From Saprospiraceae bacterium (GTDB lineage Bacteria > Bacteroidota > Bacteroidia > Chitinophagales > Saprospiraceae), in assembly GCA_020850225.1 (NCBI GenBank), contig JADZFD010000015.1:62001-126000 (forward strand): a stretch of 64,000 nt of DNA, given 5' to 3'. The position numbers and the translations under genes are program-made. Under the pieces are notes generated by a model, which was not told the origin of the DNA, did not search any database, and was given only the letters and a program-made list of their open reading frames with translations. Shown one piece after another: positions 17,744-27,768 of the stretch. Numbering within the stretch: the stretch's first letter is position 1; every line of letters begins with the position of its first letter.

Positions 17744-19168
17744 ATGTTTTTCGACATAAACCCCGGAGAGAAGGAAGTTTTTGATCTCATACAAAAGGCA
17801 GCAAAAAAAATCAATGTACCCGTTTATATTGTAGGTGGATATGTGCGGGACAGGTTGTTGGCAAGACCTTCCAAGGATATGGATATAGTTTGTGTAGGCG
17901 ATGGCATAGCTCTTGCACAACAATTGGCGAAAGACCTGCGTCCATCGCCATATGTGACAGTTTATCAGCGATTCGGTACTGCAATGATAAGGTATAATGA
18001 TATTGAAATTGAATTTGTAGGTGCCAGAAAAGAGTCCTATACTGAGTTTTCGAGAAATCCTGAGGTGTTCAGGGGTACGCTGGAAGATGATCAGAACAGA
18101 CGTGATTTTACCATCAATGCACTTGCGGTAAGCCTGAATGAAGAGGACTATGGACAAATTATGGATAGCTTTAATGGGTTTAAGGATTTGGAGTATAAAA
18201 TCATACGAACTCCATTGGATCCGGATAAAACCTTTTCTGATGATCCGTTGCGCATGATGCGGGCTGTAAGGTTTGCAACGCAGCTTGATTTTACGATTGA
18301 AGATATGACATATGAGTCCATAATCAGAAATAAGCAACGTATACATATCATCAGTAAAGAAAGAATTACTACGGAACTGGATAAGATCATACGTTCGGAC
18401 AAACCATCCAAAGGATTTCGGCTTTTGTTTGATACAGGATTGTTACAGCTGATTTTTCCTGAAATGGCTGCATTGCAGGGTATCGAAGTAATCAATGATA
18501 CAGGACATAAGGATAATTTTTACCATACGCTTGAAGTTCTCGATAATGTATGCAGGGAAACGGACAATGTATGGTTGCGCTGGGCAGCTATCCTGCATGA
18601 TATAGCCAAGCCTCCTACCAAACGATTTAGCCCCGAAAATGGTTGGACATTTCACGGTCATGAAGTATTGGGTGCATCGATGGTACCCAGAATCTTCAAG
18701 AAATTAAAACTTCCCCTGGACTATAAAATGAAATATGTTCAAAAGTTGGTGTTGTTGCATTTGAGACCAATAGCATTGACAAATGATCATGTTTCAGATT
18801 CGGCTGTTCGCAGATTGTTGTATGATGCCGGCGAAGATATTGATGACCTGATGATATTGTGCAAGGCAGATATTACTTCCAAAAATGAAGGTAAGGTACA
18901 GCGATACAAAGAAAATTATAAAACGCTGTTATTGAAAATCAGGGAAGTAGAAGAAAAAGATGAGTTGCGTAACTGGCAACCTCCGATCAGTGGTGAAGAC
19001 ATCATGAAAATATTCAATTTGCCTCCTTCCAGAGAGGTGGGTATTTTGAAAACTATGGTTCGGGAGGCCATTCTTGAAGGCGAGTTGGCAAATGACTACG
19101 AAGCAGCTTATAATTTTTTACTCGAAAAAGCTAAACAATTAAATCTGAAGGTAGAAGAAAAGATATAA
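17744..19168 (+). CDS. cca: CCA tRNA nucleotidyltransferase (class II, HD-containing)
   Basis: A 474-residue enzyme that adds or repairs the 3' CCA end of tRNAs. It has the class II nucleotidyltransferase head: GGYVRDRLL, then the metal-binding DMD at 45-47 in SKDMDIV, and RRDFTINALAVSL. The RNA-binding neck follows (DPLRMMRAVRFATQL), then an HD phosphohydrolase-type domain (RWAAILHDIAKPPTK, HGHEVLGA). The HD extension is usual in Bacteroidota homologues. It sits 16 bp after dusB and its stop codon abuts the next start codon. Confidence 0.93.
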   Translation: MFFDINPGEKEVFDLIQKAAKKINVPVYIVGGYVRDRLLARPSKDMDIVCVGDGIALAQQLAKDLRPSPYVTVYQRFGTAMIRYNDIEIEFVGARKESYTEFSRNPEVFRGTLEDDQNRRDFTINALAVSLNEEDYGQIMDSFNGFKDLEYKIIRTPLDPDKTFSDDPLRMMRAVRFATQLDFTIEDMTYESIIRNKQRIHIISKERITTELDKIIRSDKPSKGFRLLFDTGLLQLIFPEMAALQGIEVINDTGHKDNFYHTLEVLDNVCRETDNVWLRWAAILHDIAKPPTKRFSPENGWTFHGHEVLGASMVPRIFKKLKLPLDYKMKYVQKLVLLHLRPIALTNDHVSDSAVRRLLYDAGEDIDDLMILCKADITSKNEGKVQRYKENYKTLLLKIREVEEKDELRNWQPPISGEDIMKIFNLPPSREVGILKTMVREAILEGELANDYEAAYNFLLEKAKQLNLKVEEKI

Positions 19169-20074
19169 ATGACGGATTTAGATCAATGGTTTGGATTTAC
19201 TCTTAGAGAAAGAATGGGTATTGCTGCTTTTTTGGTATCGATGCTTATTATTTATGGGATAGGCGAATTTTGGCCATATCAGTTAACTAAATCTCATTTT
19301 GATGCATCAAAATATATGTTCCCTTCAGATTCAATGGCTGATGATACTTTTTATCCGGATGGTAATACATCCATTCAGGCAATTCTGTTTGACAATAATG
19401 AAAAGGCCATCAAGTCTTACCTGAAATTTCCTTTTGATCCGAATGCAATATCGTATGATTCATTACTACTGCTGGGATTCAGTAAGTATGCGGCTAAGAG
19501 TCTGACCAATTATGTAAGTAAAGGTGGTAAAATACATGATGTAAACAAACTCAAATCCATTTACGGCATTGACAGCAATCTGATAAACAATCTTTCAGGG
19601 TATATCAGGTATCCTTCCCGATCCGTTAAGACGGAGTATACCAAACAGACATATTCCGTCAACAATATGCCTGATGAACCCATTGAAATAAACTCGGCTG
19701 ACACTACCAGTTTGTATAGCCTGAAAATATTGGGTAAGTATAACGCTAACAAAATCATGAAATTCAGAAATAAAGCCGGTGGATTTATGAGGAAAGACCA
19801 GTTAGTAGAATTTGGTATATTATCTGACAGTGTTTATGCTTTAGTGGAACCATATCTTACTGTCGACCCGATGTTATTCAGGAAAATCAACCTGAATACA
19901 GCCGACTACAGGACTTTTATCCAGCATCCTTATTTCGATAAAGAAACCATATCAAAAATATTGAAGTACAGAAAGCAGCACGGTGATTTTAAGGATGTAC
20001 ACCATTTAAGACGTATACGGGCACTATCAGAAGAAGTTGGTGAACGCATTATACCATATCTTACAGTAGAATAG
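19169..20074 (+). CDS. Membrane-anchored helix-hairpin-helix (ComEA-like) protein
   Basis: A 301-residue protein starting at the first base after the cca stop codon. It has one N-terminal transmembrane helix (about 17-37, IAAFLVSMLIIYGIGEF) and then three ComEA-like helix-hairpin-helix units: LLLLGFSKYAAKSLTNYVSKGG, IEINSADTTSLYSLKILGKYNANKI and KINLNTADYRTFIQHPYFDKETISKI, each followed by GxI or GGF-type turns. ComEA proteins bind double-stranded DNA during natural transformation; this one may bind DNA outside the inner membrane, but the role in this organism is inferred. Confidence 0.82.
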   Translation: MTDLDQWFGFTLRERMGIAAFLVSMLIIYGIGEFWPYQLTKSHFDASKYMFPSDSMADDTFYPDGNTSIQAILFDNNEKAIKSYLKFPFDPNAISYDSLLLLGFSKYAAKSLTNYVSKGGKIHDVNKLKSIYGIDSNLINNLSGYIRYPSRSVKTEYTKQTYSVNNMPDEPIEINSADTTSLYSLKILGKYNANKIMKFRNKAGGFMRKDQLVEFGILSDSVYALVEPYLTVDPMLFRKINLNTADYRTFIQHPYFDKETISKILKYRKQHGDFKDVHHLRRIRALSEEVGERIIPYLTVE

Positions 20075-20087
20075 TTTATAAAAGATT

Positions 20088-21368
20088 TTAATCTTCCAGC
20101 TTTCTTATTACCAGTACCTTATCAATTCTAGGCCCATCCATATCTACTACTTCCAAAGTTAGATTTTCCAATTCTACTATAGTTCCGGTTGCGGGTATTG
20201 CCTGATGCTGATGAATGATATAACCTCCGATTGTGTGAAAGTGATCTGAAACATGATCGTCATCCAATTCCATTTTACGCAGGAATTCTATAAATGAAAA
20301 CTGACCATCAACGAGCCAACTGTTTTCATCCCTTTGATGAATGGTATATTCATACTGGTGTTCCTGTGTGATATCACCGACCAACGCATCTACTACATCA
20401 TCCATGGTTATGAAGCCAACGATAGAGCCATATTCATCCGTAATCAGTGCATAATGCATTTTCTGTAGTTTGAATTCTTCCAGCAATTTATAAGCTGGTG
20501 TACTTTCAAACATGAAAATGGGTTTTTTAACATATTTGGTCAATTCAAATGGTCTTGTAAAAGCACCTTCGAAGAGATCTTTCATATGGATGATTCCTAT
20601 AACCTTGTCCAGATTGTTATCGGACGTAACAGGATATGCTGCATGTGGCTCTTTGTTGATTTTTCCCCTGATTTCTTCAAGGCTGTCACTAACATCAATA
20701 AATAATATATCGCGTCTGTGTGTCATCAGGGACTCAACTTTTCTGTCACCCAATTCAAAAACCCTGTCAACTATTTCCTGTTCTATGTCCTGTATTTCTC
20801 CTGATGCAGTACTTTCTTTAATAAGTGAAATGATTTCCTGTTCTGTTGCAGCATTATCCATGTTGTTATGAATACCTAAAACATTTAAAATAAAATTGTT
20901 GGTCTTGGTAAGTAGCCAAACAAATGGTGAAGTAAGAATTGAGAGCCAGTGCATGGGCCTTGACAGAACTACTGCAATCGATTCAGGAAAGGTAATGCCT
21001 ATTCTTTTTGGTAGTAATTCCCCAAGAACGATTGACAGGTAGGTTATCAGTATAACTACTGTTCCCACAGCAAGATTGTGTGCATAAGGACTGAACAATT
21101 CAATTCCTGAAAAGAATTGTTCGACATCATATGTCAACGCCTTTCCACTGAAAATACCCAAAAGTATACCAATAAGCGTGATGCCAATTTGTACAGTTGA
21201 CAGAAATTTGGTCGGGTCTTCGGAAAGCTCAATCGCTTTAGCTGCACCGGCATTTCCCTGTTTGTTTTTGGTTTCTAATTTGTATTTTTTTGAAGAAACC
21301 AATGACATTTCTGCCATAGCAAATATACCATTCAGCAATATCAATCCGATTATTATGATTATCTCCAT
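20088..21368 (-). CDS. CorC/HlyC-family membrane protein (DUF21-CBS-CorC_HlyC)
   Basis: A 426-residue protein from the ATG at 21368; a longer frame from 21395 would overlap the preceding gene and adds no conserved sequence. Residues 1-190 are the DUF21 domain with four membrane helices (IIIIIGLILLNGIFAMAEMS, LVGT...ITYLSIVLGELLPKR). Two CBS domains follow (about 205-320; LMTHRRDILFID and MHYALITDEYGSIVGFITMD) and a C-terminal CorC_HlyC domain from about 345 (YIIHQHQAIPATG). The family is often labelled hemolysin, but characterised members act in Mg2+/Co2+ export. The start lies 5 bp after the SUI1 stop codon, so it is coupled to that gene. Confidence 0.9.
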   Translation of the reverse strand: MEIIIIIGLILLNGIFAMAEMSLVSSKKYKLETKNKQGNAGAAKAIELSEDPTKFLSTVQIGITLIGILLGIFSGKALTYDVEQFFSGIELFSPYAHNLAVGTVVILITYLSIVLGELLPKRIGITFPESIAVVLSRPMHWLSILTSPFVWLLTKTNNFILNVLGIHNNMDNAATEQEIISLIKESTASGEIQDIEQEIVDRVFELGDRKVESLMTHRRDILFIDVSDSLEEIRGKINKEPHAAYPVTSDNNLDKVIGIIHMKDLFEGAFTRPFELTKYVKKPIFMFESTPAYKLLEEFKLQKMHYALITDEYGSIVGFITMDDVVDALVGDITQEHQYEYTIHQRDENSWLVDGQFSFIEFLRKMELDDDHVSDHFHTIGGYIIHQHQAIPATGTIVELENLTLEVVDMDGPRIDKVLVIRKLED

Positions 21369-21372
21369 AGGA

Positions 21373-21723
21373 TTATCCGCCGGCTTTTTTAGCATTTTTA
21401 TAACCCAGATCGGATAGTATGGCCATTACTTTCTCACGATGGTCACCCTGCAGTATTATTTCGTTGTTCTTAACACTACCACCGATTCCTAATTTATCCT
21501 TTAGCATCTTACCCAATGATTTTTGAATATCATCAGAACATGTAAAACCTTTGATTACAGTGGCTTCCTTTCCTCCACGTTGCTTTCTCTCTATATGGAC
21601 GCGTAATATCTGCGTCGAAGGTTGAAAGAGCTGTTTGTCTTCTTCCGGCTCATCAGGTGCATTTTCAGGATTACCCAATAGCTGAAAATCATCCCATGAT
21701 AGCGATACATTCTTTTTACTCAT
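21373..21723 (-). CDS. SUI1/eIF1-family translation factor (YciH-like)
   Basis: A 116-residue protein. The N-terminal 40 residues are acidic and low-complexity; the SUI1 fold covers about residues 38-112 with RVHIERKQRGGKEATVIKGF and LKDKLGIGGSVKNNEIILQG, the hallmark SUI1 blocks. Bacterial homologues (YciH) are thought to influence start-codon selection at the ribosome. It is the first gene of a two-gene unit with the CorC-like gene. Confidence 0.9.
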   Translation of the reverse strand: MSKKNVSLSWDDFQLLGNPENAPDEPEEDKQLFQPSTQILRVHIERKQRGGKEATVIKGFTCSDDIQKSLGKMLKDKLGIGGSVKNNEIILQGDHREKVMAILSDLGYKNAKKAGG

Positions 21724-21928
21724 ACATTTATCTGTGCATTTTAGTATGGTATCCGTTAATTATATTCGGATTAAAAAAATTATTTTATTTTCATTAATCC
21801 TGAATCATGACTGACAACACCATGCTCTATCATGCATTATTTTATGCAAAAGTATAATTTATATTTTACATTTATTATATTTGAATTGTTTTTATATGTA
21901 TTTTATTAATATAAAAACGGTATTGTAT

Positions 21929-24169
21929 TTAAAATTTTATAAAACGCTTATTTATTATCTGATCTTTGAGTTGTATTCTTACGATATATACACCCGGATA
22001 CAGGTTGTGGATATCTGCACTGCTCTTTAATTCGTCTATAAATATAGCCGGAATAACCTTCCCCTGAATATCTATAATATCCAGTATTTTTGCAGATGCA
22101 TTATCATAGGTGGATAATTTTAAAATATTATTGTCATTCATGATTTTTAAGTCTTGCTGATATGAATCCAGAGCTGATGATGTACAATCAATTGACGGTA
22201 AGGTCATTTCAATAACACATTTTTCAAATTCTTTGTCTCTTATCACAAAATGGACAGGTGCATCCGCATTCAACTGGTCAATGGTTACAGGCAAATCACT
22301 GTATGCATATTGTTTGGGTGTTCCACCATTGATTTTTATAGTGAAAAAATTGGAAGTACCCGAATGATTGAAATTGATCTGGAGACTGTATTTATCATGG
22401 ATGCATTCGCCTATTTTTATTTTTGGATTACTCAAACTGCATGGGGCATCGTCGCAACATATCGCTTCTTTCAGACTATAGTCTTCAATACATTCAGGAT
22501 TGTCAATATCGTAAATGATAAATTTGTATATCGTTTTACAATCACCCTTAAAAGGTCCTACGGTATGTTCAGTAACCTGATAAGGAATTGTATCATAAAC
22601 CACACCATTCACTTTTACTGCAATCCCATGCTTCCCAGCTGATTGTATCCGGAATCCAAGCCGTACATAAAAGGTATTTTCTTCATTGCACTCCAGTGGT
22701 ATTGCAATAAAATCTGATATCCTGCAGGATTCAAGCAGGCACTTGATTTCATATCTTTTTACAGAATTGCAAATTTCATCTTTTGAATCAAAGACTTTTA
22801 TTTCCAGAATTTTATTTTTAATCACATCCAAACCCAATTGAATGGGCAGATCACTATATCTGTATTCTCCTATATATTTGCCATTGATGTTCAGTCTGAA
22901 TTTTTCTGACTTAGTACCATTATGATCAAAATCAAGGGTGACAAATTTAAGTTTGTCTCCTTCACAGATTTCATGTATTTCCAATGCTCCTAGAGCACAT
23001 AATGTATCACAGCAAAGAGGTGTTTTGAATTCTATAAAATTGGAACATCCTTCAATGGTTTTGTCTTTTATAGCGAACTCATACAATGTATGACAATCTG
23101 CCTTCAGTGGTCCTACTTTATAGGTATGTTCTCCATATTGCCAATTGCCATATTCCTTTCCGTTACCTCTGATTGTAAATCCATCCAGACTGGTGTTTTT
23201 TTCTTCGAATGATAGATATGCATACATCAGATTATCGTCCAGACATTCTGTAAGATATGCTTTGACCGGTCCTATAGAGCATGGATGATGACAATCTAAC
23301 ACCTTGCCAATCTCTATAAAATTAAAACATAGCGAACTTTTGCTGTCAACTACAACAAATTCATAATTCACAGTACTGTCAAATTTTAATCCGGTAATAT
23401 TGACCGGTAAATCTTTATAGGCAAATGTTCCATAATTGGTATTGTTACCACCTAAATTAAAACTGTCTGATGTCAGATGATGATTAAAATTCAATCTCAC
23501 TGCGAATGTGCTATCTTCCGGGTTACATTCAATAATCTGACTTCGCAAATCATATATATTGCAAAAACACGGATTCGGAATGAGGAAAGTATCACAACAC
23601 GTTGTATTTCCATTAGCACAAACCACAAGCTGATTGTATGCTTCCGTCGTCGAAGACTTAAGTTCTTTTAAAACGATACTATTTGTCGGATGATTGATTT
23701 TTTTAATAAATTTTGAATTGTGATATATATCAATGGAATCAATATTTTTGTAGGATACCAAACCGAAAGCAGCAGTATAGAAGTTGTTATTACATGCTCC
23801 TTTTTCAAAATCAATGATTTTAATCTCGCAATTATTATCACAGCACTTTTTACCACCTGCAGTGAAAGCACGGCAATTGTCATTGGATGAGTCTACCACA
23901 ACAAATTCGTATATTGTACGGCAATCGGCTGTCAGAGGACCAATTTTGACAGGCAAGTCACTGTAATGAAATGTACCATAACTCCTGCCATTGCCGATAA
24001 CCTTAAAAGATGCAGATGTATTTTGGTGTTCAAAATTCAGGACTGCATCAAACTGATTGTGCTTGTTACATTCAGTGTAAGTAACCTGAACGTCTGAAAT
24101 ATGGCATTGACCGGATAAAGATACAGTCACTGCTATAAAACTTAAAATGGTAAATACAATTGCTTTCAT
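21929..24169 (-). CDS. Secreted T9SS protein with seven Cys-rich ~93-residue repeats
   Basis: The start is taken at the ATG at 24169, which begins a signal peptide (MKAIVFTILSFIAVTVSLSGQ); a frame start at 24211 precedes it with non-signal residues. The mature protein of the 746-residue product has seven tandem units (about 21-665), each beginning CxI or CSx, containing an EC motif, a strand pair around YGTFxYSDLPVxIGPL, DCxTxYEFVVxDS and a terminal CC. The C-terminus (about 670-746, IHNLYPGVYIVRIQL ... KRFIKF) is a type A T9SS sorting domain. I do not recognise the repeat family. It is a likely disulfide-stabilised surface protein, with no clear ligand or enzymatic motif. Confidence 0.83.
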   Translation of the reverse strand: MKAIVFTILSFIAVTVSLSGQCHISDVQVTYTECNKHNQFDAVLNFEHQNTSASFKVIGNGRSYGTFHYSDLPVKIGPLTADCRTIYEFVVVDSSNDNCRAFTAGGKKCCDNNCEIKIIDFEKGACNNNFYTAAFGLVSYKNIDSIDIYHNSKFIKKINHPTNSIVLKELKSSTTEAYNQLVVCANGNTTCCDTFLIPNPCFCNIYDLRSQIIECNPEDSTFAVRLNFNHHLTSDSFNLGGNNTNYGTFAYKDLPVNITGLKFDSTVNYEFVVVDSKSSLCFNFIEIGKVLDCHHPCSIGPVKAYLTECLDDNLMYAYLSFEEKNTSLDGFTIRGNGKEYGNWQYGEHTYKVGPLKADCHTLYEFAIKDKTIEGCSNFIEFKTPLCCDTLCALGALEIHEICEGDKLKFVTLDFDHNGTKSEKFRLNINGKYIGEYRYSDLPIQLGLDVIKNKILEIKVFDSKDEICNSVKRYEIKCLLESCRISDFIAIPLECNEENTFYVRLGFRIQSAGKHGIAVKVNGVVYDTIPYQVTEHTVGPFKGDCKTIYKFIIYDIDNPECIEDYSLKEAICCDDAPCSLSNPKIKIGECIHDKYSLQINFNHSGTSNFFTIKINGGTPKQYAYSDLPVTIDQLNADAPVHFVIRDKEFEKCVIEMTLPSIDCTSSALDSYQQDLKIMNDNNILKLSTYDNASAKILDIIDIQGKVIPAIFIDELKSSADIHNLYPGVYIVRIQLKDQIINKRFIKF
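22180..24109 (-). repeat. Seven tandem ~280-bp coding repeats
   Basis: Seven units of about 93 residues in the 746-residue surface protein. Units 1, 3, 4, 6 and 7 are clear copies (EC, YGTF or KQYAYSDLPV, YEFVV or VHFVI, CC); units 2 and 5 are diverged but keep the cysteines and the closing CC or C pattern. The DNA copies are well diverged. Confidence 0.8.
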
Positions 24170-24270
24170 TTTTTTGAAGTTGATTGGTTTATACTTATAC
24201 AGATGACGCAAACATGTTTTTCGCTCCTTAAAAATATAACTTTTTTTTAAATTCTATGTAAAAATAATAA

Positions 24271-24304
24271 AAAATGCCTTCTCTTCTTAAAGAGAAAGCA
24301 TTTT
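24271..24304 (-). terminator. Rho-independent terminator of the Oar-like receptor gene
   Basis: The reverse strand folds into AAAATGC-TTCTCTT paired with its complement through one C-A mismatch, 4-nt loop, followed by TTTTTTATTATTTTT. It is 25 bp downstream of the receptor stop codon. Confidence 0.7.
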
Positions 24305-24328
24305 CTATCTTAGATTTTTTTTAAAATT

Positions 24329-27300
24329 TTAGTTGAAGATATATTTGATACCCAACTGTAACTGCCAAGTTTGAGAAGTCACATTGTTGTAGTAATCGTA
24401 GATTTTTTCAACTGGTGAATTAGAGAAGAAAGAATAGATAGGCGTATTATTTCCGTCTACTCCTTCGTATTTTAATATCTGCCCTCTTTTAGCAGATGGC
24501 AACATTTCTTTGTAAACTCCCCATGTACTGTTCAATAGATTACCTACGTTAAGAATATCAGCACTCACCTGAAGTGTGTTTTTGCTACCTCCAGCTTTGA
24601 CAGTGAAGTTTTGAGCTACGTGAAGATCAAATCTATGTACAAGAGGTGAGTAGGCTTTATATGCATCAGCATATTGTCCTTTGTGGCTACTTAGATATTT
24701 GTCTTTTGCAACCCAGTCCCAGAAACGATCACCATCTCCAGGCGTTTTCCATAAAATTTCATCTTTAGAAGCAGGGATATAAATCAAGTCCTGGTTGATT
24801 TTATCGCCATTCATATCGTTAGAATAAGAATAGCTGTAACTGTAAGGTGAGAAAGCCTGATAGAACAATCCAAAGTCAGTAGAAGACTTGCCATCAAAAT
24901 ATTTTGCTCTATAGTTAACTCCACCGAAAATACGATCAGGAGAAACATACTGAGACCACTGTGCACCGTTAAAGTTAGGGCCATTCACTGTAGGAAGACC
25001 TTGCCATGCTGATGTAGCATTTGATCCGGGCATACCACTTACCTCATAAGAAGCTGAACGTGTATAACCTAACAACATGTTAAAATCTTTTGCAGGTTCA
25101 GCATTCAATGTGATATTGGCTGAATAACCATATCCTTCACTTGTATTGGTCAGTACACCCAAAACACCTACATTGTTATAGTAGTTAAAGTTACTTGGGT
25201 AGATGAATCTGTCATCAGGTCCATTGAATTGAGTATAACCATTAGGTGTCGTTTGATTTTTGATGTTGTAGTTATCCAATTTGATATCATTGATATATTT
25301 AGAATAAATACCTTCAATAGTCGCAGTGAAAGGGAAATTCGTTGGAATTCTATAGTCTAAAGCTAAAGTAGATTTCCATACCTGTGGCATTTTGAAATCA
25401 GGATCAACCCCAGCCATGTTGCTTTGGAGAGTACCGTCTTCCGGACTGATGGAATTGTTTAGACCTAAAACTCTAATCATCTCATTTACATCTGTCAATA
25501 ATTTGCCATCGCTACCATAAAGATTGTTAAGTCTTGGATCTGCAGAGGTAATAGTTCCGGTTTTATCGTATTTTGTGAAAATCTGGTTCGATGCCCCTTG
25601 TATCATACCTGAGTTTTGTGGCATGTTGGTGAAGAATACAAGAGGGATACGACCGGTAAACAATCCTGATCCACCTCTAAGAGTTAAGCTTCTGTCGCTG
25701 TTTACATCCCAATTGAAGCCTATTCTTGGTGAAAACTGGAATTTGCTAGATGGCCATGCACCGGTATCTACTTTTTTTCCACCAAAATCAAGGTTGTAAA
25801 TAGCATTGTTTCTCAAGTTATCATTCAAAAAGAAAGTATTGTCTAGTCTTAAACCATAGGTTAATTTGAAGTTACTGAGAACACTCCATTCATCCTGAGC
25901 ATAAAGTCCTAACTGACCAAATTGTACTTTTCCTGCTGGAGCCAACTCACCGTCATAACCATAAGTCAATGCAAATGCTTCAGGAGCAGCACCATTTACA
26001 AAGTCTGAAAAGCTTCTAAATCTGTAATATCCTGTACCGTTTCTCATATAAGAGTTTTGAGCAGCCTGATATTCGTAGCTTGCTCCGGCTGTGATTTTGT
26101 GTGCGCCTTGGTAGAAAGTAGCATTGTTAATTATGTTTAATACGTTGTTTTTAACACCATTATTCCAAGTAAATAACTCAAGTCCCGCACTCATATAAGG
26201 AGAAAAGCTATTGTAATTGGTAGGGTCACCACCAGCTGCCTTTACATCATCACCGTTCATAATGTCGATGAATGGAAAAGGAGAGGAGTTGGTACCTCTT
26301 TGGTCATTGATATCAGTATAAGTAACAAGGAATTGATTACTGAATTTGGCAGAAAATAAAGAGTTTAACTCTCCAGCCAATGACTTAACTATATTACCCT
26401 GAGAATACATAGAGTTCATGTATGTCATTGATTCAACACCGATTCTGTTTGTTCCATTTAGTCTGTATCCTGTATCACCGGAGTTTCCGTTAGCAGGGAA
26501 CCAGTTGTCGTTTTTTGTATAGTTGTATCTTACACTTAGTTTATGTATGTTACTGATGTTCCAATCTAATCTTCCCAGATACTTAATATTACCAACACCA
26601 CCAGGAAAATCGGTTGATGAACCGGTATTATAACCATATCTTTCTTTTAACAAAGCAGAAAATTGATCCAGATCAGACTGACGAGCATGTGATATAAACT
26701 CACTTCCATTGGCAATACCATCAGTAGAACCTCTGAATTTTGAAATCTGTTCCGGGTTGTCTTCTTTTTCAAAGTTTACAAAGAAGAATAATTTATCTTT
26801 AATAATCGGACCTCCTAAAGTTGCACCATAAATTGTTTTCCCTTCTTTTGGTCTGTCTCCTGTTGGCTCAAAATCACCTATTTTATTTCCTCTGAAATTC
26901 TGATTTGTAAAATAAGTATATGCACTACCTTTAAATAAGTTAGTACCTGATTTTGTAATAGCATTCACTCCACCTCCTATAAAATTGGATTGACGTACAT
27001 CATATGGTGCTATAACAACCTGGATTTCATCAATAGCATCCAGTGAAATAGGGTTTCCTCCGCCTGGTAAATTGTCTGATAAGCCAAAGTTGTTGTTCAG
27101 TCTAGCACCATCCACAGTAAAGTTACTGGAACGACCATCTCTACCAGAAAAACTCATTCCTCCCGATGCATATGGAGATAGTTTTGTAATATCTTGAATA
27201 CTTCTGTTAATTTTTGGCATCAATTCAATTTGCTCACTGTTAATATTAGTGCTAACTCCCGTTTTTTCAGTAGAGAACTTTGTCTTTTGGGCAGAAATAA

Positions 27301-27652
27301 GGACTTCATTAAGCTGTTGTGATCCAGCCGACATCTGAGTATTGATTGGATAAGCATCGCCGAGACTTAACATTATATCATTAAGTTCCAAATCGTCAAA
27401 GCCCACATAGGAGATAACAACCTTATACGGACCACCTGTCCGCATTCCATTGATTGAAAATCTACCATCTGTGTTTGTAATAGTTCCGTAAGTTGTCCCG
27501 GATGGTGTATGGGTAGCTATGACGGATGCTCCAATTACAGATTCACCCTTGTCATCTGTAATTTTTCCTACCAATGAGGAAGTAGTAACCTGCGCATAGG
27601 AAGTGAGACCCATGAGCATTAAAAGAAAGACTTGTAAAATTCTTGTTTTCAT
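24329..27652 (-). CDS. Oar-like TonB-dependent receptor
   Basis: A 1107-residue outer-membrane protein with a signal peptide (about 1-20, TSYAQ), a CarboxypepD regulatory-like domain (about 24-110, GKITDDKGESVIGASVI ... DGRFSINGMRTGGPYKV), a TonB plug (about 115-240, QDITKLSPYASGGMSFSGRDGR, FTVDGARLNNNFG, GGVNAITKSGTN) and a long beta barrel ending in WQLQLGIKYIFN. Length and the GRDGR/TVDG pattern fit the Oar-like family, originally described in myxobacterial development and common in Bacteroidota. No SusD partner. It has its own terminator and a roughly 100-nt leader. Confidence 0.9.
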   Translation of the reverse strand: MKTRILQVFLLMLMGLTSYAQVTTSSLVGKITDDKGESVIGASVIATHTPSGTTYGTITNTDGRFSINGMRTGGPYKVVISYVGFDDLELNDIMLSLGDAYPINTQMSAGSQQLNEVLISAQKTKFSTEKTGVSTNINSEQIELMPKINRSIQDITKLSPYASGGMSFSGRDGRSSNFTVDGARLNNNFGLSDNLPGGGNPISLDAIDEIQVVIAPYDVRQSNFIGGGVNAITKSGTNLFKGSAYTYFTNQNFRGNKIGDFEPTGDRPKEGKTIYGATLGGPIIKDKLFFFVNFEKEDNPEQISKFRGSTDGIANGSEFISHARQSDLDQFSALLKERYGYNTGSSTDFPGGVGNIKYLGRLDWNISNIHKLSVRYNYTKNDNWFPANGNSGDTGYRLNGTNRIGVESMTYMNSMYSQGNIVKSLAGELNSLFSAKFSNQFLVTYTDINDQRGTNSSPFPFIDIMNGDDVKAAGGDPTNYNSFSPYMSAGLELFTWNNGVKNNVLNIINNATFYQGAHKITAGASYEYQAAQNSYMRNGTGYYRFRSFSDFVNGAAPEAFALTYGYDGELAPAGKVQFGQLGLYAQDEWSVLSNFKLTYGLRLDNTFFLNDNLRNNAIYNLDFGGKKVDTGAWPSSKFQFSPRIGFNWDVNSDRSLTLRGGSGLFTGRIPLVFFTNMPQNSGMIQGASNQIFTKYDKTGTITSADPRLNNLYGSDGKLLTDVNEMIRVLGLNNSISPEDGTLQSNMAGVDPDFKMPQVWKSTLALDYRIPTNFPFTATIEGIYSKYINDIKLDNYNIKNQTTPNGYTQFNGPDDRFIYPSNFNYYNNVGVLGVLTNTSEGYGYSANITLNAEPAKDFNMLLGYTRSASYEVSGMPGSNATSAWQGLPTVNGPNFNGAQWSQYVSPDRIFGGVNYRAKYFDGKSSTDFGLFYQAFSPYSYSYSYSNDMNGDKINQDLIYIPASKDEILWKTPGDGDRFWDWVAKDKYLSSHKGQYADAYKAYSPLVHRFDLHVAQNFTVKAGGSKNTLQVSADILNVGNLLNSTWGVYKEMLPSAKRGQILKYEGVDGNNTPIYSFFSNSPVEKIYDYYNNVTSQTWQLQLGIKYIFN

Positions 27653-27672
27653 ACTACAATGATTTTTTAAAT

Positions 27673-27714
27673 GTCACATTATTGATCATATATAGATATG
27701 GTTTTAAATGTGAC
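27673..27714 (-). promoter_or_regulatory. Inverted repeat in the Oar-like receptor leader
   Basis: GTCACATT (27673-27680) and its exact complement AATGTGAC (27707-27714) are separated by 26 nt, between the receptor start codon and its candidate promoter. It could be a leader hairpin or a dimeric-protein site; only the symmetry is visible. Confidence 0.35.
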
Positions 27715-27760
27715 GGTTAATTAAAAGTATATTTTGGTTGGTTAAAAAAATAAACATAGG

Positions 27761-27768
27761 CAAATGTA
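27761..27768 (-). promoter_or_regulatory. Candidate -7 element for the Oar-like receptor
   Basis: The reverse strand reads TACATTTG, a perfect TAnnTTTG match, about 110 nt upstream of the start codon. No convincing TTG at -33. Confidence 0.35.

Noticed and set aside
17696..18346. 216-codon reverse-strand frame opposite dusB/cca
   Set aside because: It lies wholly against cca, has no recognisable domain and is explained as a shadow of the real gene.
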